Notes: generated by a model not told the origin, from the letters alone. DNA of 7,139 nt from Alphaproteobacteria bacterium UBA7691 (GCA_002482765.1 DLGP01000024.1:1-7139); one strand, 5' to 3'. Numbered from the stretch's first letter, positions 1 through 5,741 are shown. Numbers and translations: made by a program.

Positions 1-585
1 CCGCAACACGCCATGAACGAGGCCCAGCGCCAGCGTTTCGCCGCCTTGCGGGCGCGTTTTCCCGGCCTCAAGGGCAGCCTGGCCAATTCCGCCGGCATCT
101 TCCTGGGGCCGGATTACCAGCATGACATCCTGCGCCCCGGCATCGCGCTGTATGGCGCCAGCCCGGCGCCCGGCATAACAATGCGCGAAGTGGTGCGGCT
201 GGAAGCCACCATCCTGCAAATACGCGACGTTGACAGCCCCGGGAGTGTTGGCTACGGTGCCGCCTATCGTGTTGAAAAGCCGGGCCGAATTGCCACCCTG
301 GCGGTGGGCTACGCGGACGGTTTCTTGCGCGCACTCTCCAATCGCGGCTGTGCTGCAATCAAGGGATTAGAGGGCGATGTGCGGGTGCCGCTGGTCGGAC
401 GGGTTTCGATGGACATGATCACCCTGGATGTCTCGGCCCTGCCGGAAGCCTGCTGCCAGCCCGGCACACGCGCCACCTTGCTGGGCGGCGCCGTGCCGCT
501 GGACGAGCAGGCGGCCCATGCCGGCACCATCGCCTATGAATTGCTGACCGATCTTGGCCGCCGCTATCAACGAGTGTTTGTATGA
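1..585 (+). CDS. alr: Alanine racemase, C-terminal part (5' end outside window)
   Basis: PLP-dependent enzyme that interconverts L- and D-alanine in the cytoplasm, supplying D-alanine for peptidoglycan. The frame is open from base 1, so the start and the PLP-lysine (N-terminal barrel) domain lie upstream. The 194 visible residues cover the end of the barrel (NSAGIF and RPGIALYG at fragment residues 29-52) and the C-terminal beta domain. GYGAAY at 84-89 contains the probable second catalytic base, Tyr85. The motifs GYADGF at 103-108 and GRVSMDM at 133-139 are typical of Alr, and a Tyr near the end (RRYQRV, Tyr189) matches the conserved C-terminal tyrosine that contacts the PLP phosphate in the family. 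The frame closes with TGA overlapping the mlaE start (ATGA), which implies translational coupling. Family assignment is firm; whether this is the biosynthetic (alr) or catabolic (dadX) paralogue rests only on the housekeeping context. Confidence 0.95.
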   Translation, partial: PQHAMNEAQRQRFAALRARFPGLKGSLANSAGIFLGPDYQHDILRPGIALYGASPAPGITMREVVRLEATILQIRDVDSPGSVGYGAAYRVEKPGRIATLAVGYADGFLRALSNRGCAAIKGLEGDVRVPLVGRVSMDMITLDVSALPEACCQPGTRATLLGGAVPLDEQAAHAGTIAYELLTDLGRRYQRVFV

Positions 586-1358
586 ACCCGCTTGCCATTG
601 TCGGCCGCATCTTCCTCGACTTCCTGGCCAGTGTGGGCCGGCTGACGCAATTTGCCGGCCAGGGCCTGCGGCATTGTTTCGCGCCGCCTTTCTATGGCCG
701 GCTGATCTTCAAGCAGATGATGACCATCGGCTATTTCTCGCTGCCGGTGGTGGGCCTGACCGCTTTGTTCACCGGCATGGTGCTGGCGCTGCAAATCTAT
801 ATCGGCTCGTCGCGCTTCAATGCCGAAAGCGCCGTGGCCACCATCGTGGTGATCGGCATCACCCGTGAACTCGGCCCGGTGCTGGGCGGCCTGATGGTGG
901 CTGGCCGGGTGGCTTCCGCCATGGCGGCCGAAATCGGCACCATGCGCGTGACCGAGCAGATCGATGCGCTGACCACGCTTTCCACCAATCCGTTCAAGTA
1001 TCTGGTGGCGCCCCGGCTATGGGCCGGCGTCATCACGCTGCCGATCCTGGTTCTGGTGGCCGATATCATCGGCGTGATGGGCGGCTATCTGGTCGGCACG
1101 CACAAGCTGGGCTTCAACCAGGGCAGCTATATCAAAAACACTTTCGATTTCCTCGAAACCCTAGACGTGGTGTCTGGTCTGGTGAAGGCCGGCGTGTTCG
1201 GCTTCATCATCGCGCTGATGGGCTGCTATCACGGCTTCAATTCCAAGGGCGGCGCGCAAGGCGTTGGCCGCGCCACCACCAATGCCGTGGTTTCGGCCTC
1301 AATCCTGATCCTGGTGGCGAACTATTTCGTCACTGAACTTTTCTTTGCCACGAAGTGA
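582..1358 (+). CDS. mlaE: MlaE-family phospholipid ABC transporter permease
   Basis: Integral inner-membrane permease of an MlaFEDB-type transporter that moves phospholipids between inner and outer membrane to maintain outer-membrane asymmetry. The 258 residues match the family's usual length (about 255-265). Hydrophobic segments lie roughly at 50-72, 84-112, 145-172, 198-216 and 233-255. The family signature is clear: RELGPVLGGLMVAGR at 95-109, AAEIGTMRVTEQIDAL at 115-130 and the NPFKYLVAPRLWAG stretch at 136-149, which contains the coupling region. The ATG overlaps the alr stop by four bases and has no strong Shine-Dalgarno, so translation probably depends on ribosomes finishing alr. The ATPase gene follows after 7 bases. 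No mlaD (MCE-domain), mlaB or mlaC lies beside it, so partners must be encoded elsewhere. It could equally be named as a generic ABC permease of the Ttg2B/YrbE family. Confidence 0.93.
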   Translation: MNPLAIVGRIFLDFLASVGRLTQFAGQGLRHCFAPPFYGRLIFKQMMTIGYFSLPVVGLTALFTGMVLALQIYIGSSRFNAESAVATIVVIGITRELGPVLGGLMVAGRVASAMAAEIGTMRVTEQIDALTTLSTNPFKYLVAPRLWAGVITLPILVLVADIIGVMGGYLVGTHKLGFNQGSYIKNTFDFLETLDVVSGLVKAGVFGFIIALMGCYHGFNSKGGAQGVGRATTNAVVSASILILVANYFVTELFFATK

Positions 1359-1365
1359 CGCCCCG

Positions 1366-2145
1366 ATGACCAGCGGCGATCTGATGCTTTCCCTCAAGGA
1401 TGTGCGCAAGAGCTTCGGGCCGAAGACGGTGCTGGATGGCCTGAGCCTGGATGTGCGCAAGGGCGAATCGGTGGTGGTGATCGGCGGTTCCGGCACCGGA
1501 AAGTCGGTGATGCTGAAATGTGTGCTCGGCCTGATCCGGCCGGATAGCGGCAGCATCCTGATCGATGGCGAGGAAGCCACCAAATTCAATGCCGATCAGC
1601 GCGAGGCGGCGTTGCGCAAATTCGGCATGCTGTTCCAGGGCGGCGCGTTGTTTGACAGCCTCAAGGTCTGGGAGAATGTTGCCTTCGGCCTGATCCAGGG
1701 CCGCAAGATGAACCGCGACAAGGCCAAGGAAATCGCGCTCGACAAGCTCGGCCAGGTTGGCCTGACGCCGGATGTTGGCGAACTCTCGCCGGCCGAACTG
1801 TCTGGCGGCATGCAGAAGCGCGTGGCGCTGGCGCGTGCCATAGCCGCCGAGCCGCAGATCATCTTTTTTGACGAACCGACCACCGGGCTTGATCCGATCA
1901 TGGCCGATGTGATCAACAACCTGATCATTTCCTGCGCCAAGAAACTCGGCGCCTCAACGCTGTCCATCACCCATGACATGGCCTCGGCGCGCAAGATCGC
2001 CGACCGGGTTGCCATGATCTACAAGGGCCGCATCATCTGGCAGGGGCCGGTGAGCGAGATCGACCATTCGGGCAACGCTTATGTGGATCAGTTTATCCAT
2101 GGCCGCGCCGATGGTCCGATCAAGATGGATGTGCTGAAACCCTGA
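1366..2145 (+). CDS. mlaF: MlaF-family phospholipid ABC transporter ATP-binding protein
   Basis: Cytoplasmic ATPase that energises the MlaE permease. All nucleotide-binding motifs are intact in the 259 residues: Walker A GGSGTGKS at 40-47, Q-loop Gln91 (MLFQGGALF), signature LSGGMQ at 145-150, Walker B IIFFDEPT at 165-172 with catalytic Glu170, D-loop GLDP at 174-177, and switch His203 (SITHDM). The stretch FQGGALFDSL at 90-99 is characteristic of the MlaF/Ttg2A group. I chose ATG 1366, 7 bases past the mlaE stop. The frame is open back to a TTG at 1345 inside mlaE, and another ATG lies at 1384, but the residues before about 1384 are not conserved, so the exact start is uncertain. The stop shares one base with the radA start (TGATG). 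The tail after residue 243 (FIHGRADGPIK) resembles tails seen in alphaproteobacterial members. Confidence 0.94.
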   Translation: MTSGDLMLSLKDVRKSFGPKTVLDGLSLDVRKGESVVVIGGSGTGKSVMLKCVLGLIRPDSGSILIDGEEATKFNADQREAALRKFGMLFQGGALFDSLKVWENVAFGLIQGRKMNRDKAKEIALDKLGQVGLTPDVGELSPAELSGGMQKRVALARAIAAEPQIIFFDEPTTGLDPIMADVINNLIISCAKKLGASTLSITHDMASARKIADRVAMIYKGRIIWQGPVSEIDHSGNAYVDQFIHGRADGPIKMDVLKP

Positions 2146-3578
2146 TGGCGAAGCATGCCGAGAATTTTGTCTGCCAGGATTGCGGCGCCGCTTACCGCAA
2201 ATGGCAGGGCCGCTGCGATGCCTGCGGCGCCTGGAACCGCATCATCGAGGAAGCCGCCCCGGCCGCTGTGCCGAAGGGCCTTTCTGCCGGCAAGGGCAAG
2301 ACGCTCAATTTCGCCTCGCTCACCGCGCAGCCGGAAAAGCTGACCCGCTCGCAAACCGGCCTGGCGGAATTTGACCGCGTGCTGGGCGGCGGCCTGGTGC
2401 CCGGCTCGGCGATCCTGATCGGCGGCGATCCCGGCATCGGCAAATCCACCCTGCTGCTGCAAGCCTCGGCCCAGGTGGCGCGGCGCGGCATCACTTCGGT
2501 GTATATCTCGGGCGAAGAAGCCGTCGGCCAGATCGGCATGCGGGCACAGCGCCTTGGCCTGGCCGATGCGCCGGTCAAGCTGGCCTCGGCCAACAGCCTG
2601 CGCGACATCCTGGCCGGCATCGAAGCCGCCACGCCGAAAGACGGCAGCCCGGTGGTGATCGTGATCGATTCGATCCAGACCATCTTTGCCGATAATATCG
2701 ATTCAGCGCCCGGCACGGTGAACCAGGTGCGTGCCTGCTCGCAGGAACTGATCCGCGCCGCCAAACGCTCCAACGCCGTTGTGTTCCTGGTTGGCCATGT
2801 CACCAAGGACGGCCAGATTGCCGGCCCGCGCGTGGTCGAGCATATGGTGGATACGGTGCTGTATTTTGAAGGCGAGCGCGGCCACCAGTTCCGCATTCTG
2901 CGCGCGGTGAAAAACCGCTTCGGCGCCACCGACGAGATCGGCGTGTTCTCGATGACCGATGGTGGCCTGGCTGAAGTGGCCAATCCCTCGGCCCTGTTCC
3001 TGGGCGGCGCCGAAGATGCCGGCAAGACCAGCCCGATCAGCGGCGCCGCCGTGTTGGCCGGCATGGAAGGCACCCGGCCCCTGCTGGTGGAAATCCAGGC
3101 CCTGGTGGCGCCCTCGCCGCTGGCCACACCGCGCCGCACCGTGGTGGGCTGGGATTCCAGCCGCCTGGCCATGGTGCTGGCGGTGCTGGATGCGCGCTGC
3201 GGCCTGCGCTTCGCCGGCTGCGATGTGTTCCTCAATGTGGCCGGCGGCCTGCGCGTGGTGGAACCCGCTGCCGACCTGGCCGTGGCTGCCGCCCTGCTCT
3301 CCGCCCTGGCCGACAGCCCGGCCCCGGCCCGCAGCGTGTTTTTCGGCGAGGTCAGCCTGGCCGGCGAAGTGCGCCCGGTCAGCCAGGCCGAGGCGCGCCT
3401 GAAAGAAGCCGCCAAACTGGGCTTTCACCAGGCCATCATGCCCGCCGGGCTGAAAAGCAAGGTGAAAGGCATCAAGACGGTGGAACTGGTGCGGCTCAGT
3501 GAACTGGTGGAACTCTTCCCCGAAGCCCGCCAAGCCGCCAAACGCCAATCCAAACACGGCGCCTGGGCAGAGGAATAG
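2145..3578 (+). CDS. radA: DNA repair protein RadA (Sms)
   Basis: RecA-like ATPase that helps process recombination intermediates, promoting branch migration and D-loop extension during repair and transformation. The 477 residues are close to the usual 450-480. Domains in order: a C4 zinc finger with Cys10, Cys13, Cys24 and Cys27; a RecA-like core with Walker A GGDPGIGKST at 93-102 and Walker B VVIVIDS at 170-176; the RadA-specific KNRFG motif at 256-260; and a Lon-protease-like C-terminal domain from about 295 to 460. The Lon-like region carries VGWDSSRLAMVLAVLDAR at 334-351 and EPAADLAVAAAL at 373-384, where active Lon has its catalytic serine, so it should be proteolytically inert as in other RadA proteins. 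The ATG overlaps the mlaF stop (TGATG), suggesting coupling. Nothing is missing or unusual. It ends the first operon block. Confidence 0.97.
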   Translation: MAKHAENFVCQDCGAAYRKWQGRCDACGAWNRIIEEAAPAAVPKGLSAGKGKTLNFASLTAQPEKLTRSQTGLAEFDRVLGGGLVPGSAILIGGDPGIGKSTLLLQASAQVARRGITSVYISGEEAVGQIGMRAQRLGLADAPVKLASANSLRDILAGIEAATPKDGSPVVIVIDSIQTIFADNIDSAPGTVNQVRACSQELIRAAKRSNAVVFLVGHVTKDGQIAGPRVVEHMVDTVLYFEGERGHQFRILRAVKNRFGATDEIGVFSMTDGGLAEVANPSALFLGGAEDAGKTSPISGAAVLAGMEGTRPLLVEIQALVAPSPLATPRRTVVGWDSSRLAMVLAVLDARCGLRFAGCDVFLNVAGGLRVVEPAADLAVAAALLSALADSPAPARSVFFGEVSLAGEVRPVSQAEARLKEAAKLGFHQAIMPAGLKSKVKGIKTVELVRLSELVELFPEARQAAKRQSKHGAWAEE

Positions 3579-3650
3579 CGGCGCAGCAGAAACGGCCGGC
3601 CGGCCACTACGATCCGGTTTAATCGGATGGTCTGGTAGCGCCCCCCAAAT

Positions 3651-3744
3651 CGTCATCCCTGCGAAAGCGGGTATCTCATTTTTCTCAATTTTTACTGAAT
3701 TTCTCTAGAAAATAGGATACCCGGGTCTTCGCCCGGGCATGACG
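3651..3744. repeat. 94-bp palindromic intergenic element with hairpin ends
   Basis: The element is bounded by perfect 6-base inverted ends (CGTCAT at 3651-3656, ATGACG at 3739-3744) that continue as imperfect inverted repeats of about 26-31 bases. The left end folds on itself (CCTGC 3658-3662, GAAA loop, GCGGG 3667-3671, one U-G pair). The right end also folds (CCCGGG 3720-3725, six-base loop, CCCGGG 3732-3737). Between the two ends lies an AT-rich core of about 40 bases with no coding potential. CGTCAT ends followed by a CGCGAAAGCGGGAAT-like hairpin are, from memory, common in dispersed REP/MITE-like repeats of proteobacteria; this copy has diverged. No transposase and no clear target duplication is visible. 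Lying about 70 bases after radA, it could also end or stabilise the radA transcript, although no T-run follows either hairpin. Confidence 0.7.
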
Positions 3745-3821
3745 AGTGAGGTGTGAGAGGACTTCACAATGGCGCTAGTTTACTGCCCCCCGACAAGGCG
3801 CAAAGCACCAAAATGCAGGCG

Positions 3822-3836
3822 ATGAAGCATCTTCAT
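3822..3836. repeat. Short perfect inverted repeat (ATGAAG-CAT-CTTCAT)
   Basis: Two 6-base arms, ATGAAG and CTTCAT, are separated by three bases. The repeat lies 20 bases upstream of the truncated antitoxin fragment. Symmetric sites of this size are typical of HTH-dimer operators, so it may be a leftover operator, but a repeat this short can also arise by chance. The rest of 3745-3855 holds only an 18-codon reading frame (ATG 3769, GAGAGG eight bases upstream) with no recognisable product. Confidence 0.3.
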
Positions 3837-3855
3837 TCGGGGCACCCATAATTAA

Positions 3856-4005
3856 ACCGAAGCCGCCCGCCGGCTGGGCGTGACGCAGCCGCGTGTATCC
3901 GACCTGCTGCGTGGCAAGATCAATCTCTTTGCGCTCGATACCCTGGTGAACATGGCCGCCGCCGCCGGCCTGCATGTGGAAATACGGGTGCAGGAAGCGG
4001 CCTGA
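3856..4005 (+). pseudogene. Truncated HTH (XRE-type) antitoxin, C-terminal 49 codons only
   Basis: The frame carries the second half of a helix-turn-helix DNA-binding domain of the kind found in HigA-like antitoxins: EAARRLGVTQPRVSDLLRG at fragment residues 2-20, then LFALDTLVNMAAAAGLHVEI at 24-43 and a short tail ending in TGA. Family members are usually about 90-105 residues. Here the frame is closed by TAA at 3853-3855, one codon before the homologous sequence begins, and there is no start codon at the beginning of the homology. About half of the protein, including the N-terminal arm and first helices, is therefore missing, and no partner toxin is visible upstream. The fragment ends 9 bases from the end of the opposite-strand antitoxin, tail to tail. 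The two are related but clearly different sequences (VTQPRVSDLL here, MTQPKVSQIR there), so this is not a recent duplicate. Confidence 0.75.
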
Positions 4006-4014
4006 ACATTCCCC

Positions 4015-4335
4015 TCAAGCAGCAACCGTGATGCCCGGAACCTGCGACCGCCGACGCGGATGCACCACGATCTCAACACGCTGATCGAGCGACACCAAAG
4101 CCTGCATGAGGCGTTCCAGTGAGATGTTCCGCAGCTTGTAGCGCCGAATCTGCGATACTTTGGGCTGTGTCATCCCGGTGAGTGCCGCCGTTTCGGTTTG
4201 AGTAAGGCCGCGCTTGTCGATGAGCTGGTTCAGTTTGATGGCAAGCGCGGCTTTCGCCGAAAGTTCCTCGGCGTCGTCAAAGCCCAGGTCCAGCAATACA
4301 TTGGTGGTGCCAAGCGGGTGGTCTTTGCGCTTCAT
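4015..4335 (-). CDS. HTH antitoxin of a HigBA-type toxin-antitoxin locus (XRE/HTH_37-like)
   Basis: Probable cytoplasmic antitoxin and autorepressor; the 106-residue length is normal for the family. The N-terminal part (GFDDAEELSAKAALAIKLNQLI, split around residues 18-39) leads into a helix-turn-helix: LTQTETAALTGMTQPKVSQI at about 44-63, then YKLRNISLERLMQALVSLDQ at 66-85. A basic Arg/His tail follows (VHPRRRSQ). The ATG at 4335 has a good Shine-Dalgarno, GGGAG at 4347-4343, seven bases away. It lies three bases after the toxin stop, which is the toxin-first order typical of HigBA. The antitoxin frame is intact although the toxin is broken. It may still repress the promoter at 4700-4728 or neutralise related toxins elsewhere; both are inference. 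No terminator is visible after its stop. Family assignment is strong, the exact subfamily less so. Confidence 0.87.
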   Translation of the reverse strand: MKRKDHPLGTTNVLLDLGFDDAEELSAKAALAIKLNQLIDKRGLTQTETAALTGMTQPKVSQIRRYKLRNISLERLMQALVSLDQRVEIVVHPRRRSQVPGITVAA

Positions 4336-4338
4336 GGC

Positions 4339-4692
4339 CTATCTCCCGCGCCCGCCATAACGGGCGAGCACTGCCTTAAGTCGTTTCTCAATCAGTTGCA
4401 CGTCAGACTGCGGTGTCGCAATCCCAGATTTGGATTTTTTCTGAAAGGCATGCAGCACATGCATCGCATCGCCAATCCGCACCATATAAACAGCCCGGAA
4501 GGTGTCACCACGATGATCTTCAACCAATTCAAATACCCCTGAGCCGGAACCCTTCCACGGCTTGGCCGAAACCGGTGTGCCGCCGAGTTGAACGACGAAC
4601 AACGCCACGCCCATATCCTTTTGAACCGCAATGGGGAAAGACTTGAAGTCTTTCTTCGATGAGCCTTACTAATAGAGCAGTTTGCGTTCCAC
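4339..4692 (-). pseudogene. HigB/Gp49-like (RelE-fold) toxin with tandem in-frame stops at codons 8-9
   Basis: Toxins of this family are RelE-fold ribosome-dependent mRNA interferases. Read from GTG 4692, the frame gives MERKLLY, then TAG (4671-4669) and TAA (4668-4666), then GSSKKDFKSFP and the rest of the family. Hallmarks are GVALFVVQLGG at 28-38, SAKPWKG at 42-48, FELVEDHRGDTFRAVYMVR at 54-72, and HAFQKKSKSGIATP at 81-94. Counting through the stops, the gene has 117 codons, the usual full length. Homology resumes directly after the stops, and MERKLLY resembles the usual family N-terminus, so the gene is whole except for two nonsense codons where most relatives have an aromatic and a hydrophobic residue. 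The only later ATG is at 4614; starting there would lose the first 26 residues and probably yield no active toxin. The start codon is uncertain: GTG 4692 has no properly spaced Shine-Dalgarno and falls near the predicted transcript start, so a leaderless message is possible. Confidence 0.83.
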
Positions 4693-4699
4693 ACCTCAG

Positions 4700-4728
4700 A
4701 TTATATTCGTTCGGATATAAATCGACAA
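4700..4728 (-). promoter_or_regulatory. Sigma70-like promoter of the toxin-antitoxin locus
   Basis: On the minus strand, TTGTCG (4728-4723) and a consensus TATAAT (4705-4700) are separated by exactly 17 bases. Transcription would begin around 4692-4694, at or next to the toxin's GTG, and read through toxin and antitoxin. The consensus -10 stands out in this GC-rich window. Promoter activity is inferred from sequence alone. Confidence 0.6.
4701..4720. promoter_or_regulatory. Probable operator palindrome over the toxin-antitoxin promoter
   Basis: Perfect 6-base arms TTATAT (4701-4706) and ATATAA (4715-4720) flank TCGTTCGG, whose inner CG steps also pair. The 20-base site is palindromic except for one T/G pair and the two central bases. 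It covers most of the -10 and runs into the spacer, where a bound repressor would block RNA polymerase. HigA-type antitoxins generally autoregulate through such sites, so the intact antitoxin next door is the natural candidate ligand; this is inference. Confidence 0.5.
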
Positions 4729-5026
4729 TTGCTTTCATGTAGTTCAGCGTCATCAGGGCTTCTACAGGTGCGGCAGCTTTTGAAGCCACGGCGCCAGCCT
4801 TAACCGCAAACACCGATAAGCTGCATAACCCATAGGCGACAAAGGCAGTTTTACCGCCTTGCGACGGCCAGGGCGGGAGGGTATCAATCGCTGGCTTGGT
4901 GCCGTGGCTGCGGCTTTTGCCGGTGCCCGGTATTTACTGCCATGCAGCAGTATCGCGAGTATCAGCGGCGGGGCGGTGCAATTCCTGCCAACCTGCTGAA
5001 AGCAAAGGGCGAACGAGGGCCAGTAT
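4729..5026. other. About 300 bp without a recognisable gene, upstream of cvpA
   Basis: No frame here has a convincing start, Shine-Dalgarno and family resemblance together. The minus strand is open from 4933 to 4529 in one frame and passes through a hydrophobic stretch (TAFVAYGLCSLSVFAV, about 4849-4802) that resembles a signal peptide, but it has only a GTG inside that stretch and runs on into the promoter and toxin sequence. On the plus strand, ATG 4942 opens a 30-codon frame (MQQYREYQRRGGAIPANLL...) that ends just inside cvpA, also unrecognised. The region may hold gene remnants as well as the promoter region needed by cvpA-purF. Confidence 0.5.
4859..4887 (+). promoter_or_regulatory. Possible promoter for cvpA-purF
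   Basis: TTGCGA (4859-4864) and TATCAA (4882-4887) are 17 bases apart, each matching four of six consensus positions. This would give a 5' leader of about 130 bases before cvpA. The island separates cvpA from the radA operon, so a promoter somewhere in 4730-5026 is expected, but this candidate is weak and could be chance. Confidence 0.25.
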
Positions 5027-5710
5027 ATGGATAAGCTGCCGGTTAATCCGGTTGATCTGGTGGTCTTTGCGATCCTGCTGATCTCGGCCCTGCTGGCCTT
5101 GTTCCGCGGCTTTGTCGGTTTGGTACTGGCCACGGTGGGCTGGATCGCGGCGGTAATCGCCACCTGGTATTTCTTTGTGCCGGCGGAAGCCCTGGCCCGC
5201 GAGTATATCCAATCCGGGTTGTTTGCCGGCTTGGCCGCCGGGGCGGGAATTTTCCTGCCCACCCTTATCTTTTGCTCGTTGCTGACCCATCTGATCGCCG
5301 AGCGGGTGCGAACCTCTGCGATCAGCGCCATCGACCGCTCGCTGGGTTTCCTGCTTGGGCTGGCCCGGGGCGCGCTGATCGTTGTGATCGGATTCTGGGT
5401 GCTGGATACCTATGTGATGAAGCCGAATGCGTTGCCGGGCTGGTATACCGACGCGCGCACAAGGCCGCTGGCGGTGCAGGCCTATGCCTGGATGTATGAC
5501 CGCATCATCGAACAACTGACGGGGGCCAAGGCCGCCGCCGCAAGCACCGGCCCGGCCGGTTCTGGCTCCGGATCAGGCCAGACCCGACCGACCCCGGTGC
5601 CAAATCGCCAACCAATCGGCGGCGGGACTGACTCCGGCCGCGATTCAGGCTATAAGTCCGAGGAACGCAAGGGCATCGAGAGCCTGATCCGCAGTCAAGA
5701 CAAGCCATGA
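5027..5710 (+). CDS. cvpA: CvpA family inner-membrane protein
   Basis: Member of the CvpA (colicin V production) family. The molecular function is not settled; E. coli CvpA is needed for colicin V production and has been linked to envelope stress tolerance. Four membrane segments are visible at about 9-27, 29-50, 65-90 and 105-127. The family hallmark between segments 3 and 4 is present (IDRSLGFLLGLARG, 102-115), and FRGFVGL at 26-32 is also typical. After about residue 165 the protein becomes a low-complexity Gly/Ser/Pro/Thr tail, followed by a short charged end (GYKSEERKGIESLI, 208-221) that I believe recurs in alphaproteobacterial CvpA. The 227 residues exceed the E. coli protein (about 160) because of this tail. 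ATG 5027 has GAGGG at 5015-5019, seven bases upstream. purF follows closely, matching the cvpA-purF arrangement of E. coli and suggesting co-transcription with purine synthesis. Confidence 0.93.
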   Translation: MDKLPVNPVDLVVFAILLISALLALFRGFVGLVLATVGWIAAVIATWYFFVPAEALAREYIQSGLFAGLAAGAGIFLPTLIFCSLLTHLIAERVRTSAISAIDRSLGFLLGLARGALIVVIGFWVLDTYVMKPNALPGWYTDARTRPLAVQAYAWMYDRIIEQLTGAKAAAASTGPAGSGSGSGQTRPTPVPNRQPIGGGTDSGRDSGYKSEERKGIESLIRSQDKP

Positions 5711-5715
5711 ACCGA

Positions 5716-5736
5716 CCGGTGGCCATTCGCCATCGG
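5716..5736 (+). other. RNA hairpin between cvpA and purF
   Basis: CCGGTGGC (5716-5723) and GCCATCGG (5729-5736) form an 8-base-pair stem (one G-U pair) with the loop CATTC. It begins 5 bases after the cvpA stop and ends 5 bases before the purF Shine-Dalgarno. With no T-run it is not an intrinsic terminator. It could modulate purF translation or mRNA stability; no function is demonstrated. Confidence 0.4.
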
Positions 5737-5741
5737 CCGGC

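Noticed and set aside
1345..1365. TTG at 1345 as the mlaF start
   Set aside because: It lies inside mlaE, the extra seven residues resemble nothing conserved, and ATG 1366 sits naturally after the mlaE stop.
3594..3605. GGCCGGCCGGCC after radA as an intrinsic terminator
   Set aside because: It is self-complementary but has no usable loop and no following T-run.
2192..3656. Two long minus-strand open frames opposite radA
   Set aside because: They overlap each other and a fully conserved radA, with low-complexity Arg/Ala/Ser- or Gly/His-rich translations expected of antisense shadows.
4666..4671. Programmed stop-codon readthrough or recoding of TAG TAA in the toxin
   Set aside because: Two different consecutive stops so close to the start, without a visible recoding structure, are better explained by inactivation.
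3579..5026. Complete insertion sequence or prophage segment
   Set aside because: No transposase, integrase or phage structural gene is present; only a short palindromic element and toxin-antitoxin remnants are visible.
4762..5515. Minus-strand frames of 189 and 193 codons opposite cvpA and its upstream region
   Set aside because: Most of their length is antisense to cvpA, and the parts outside it match no family I recognise.
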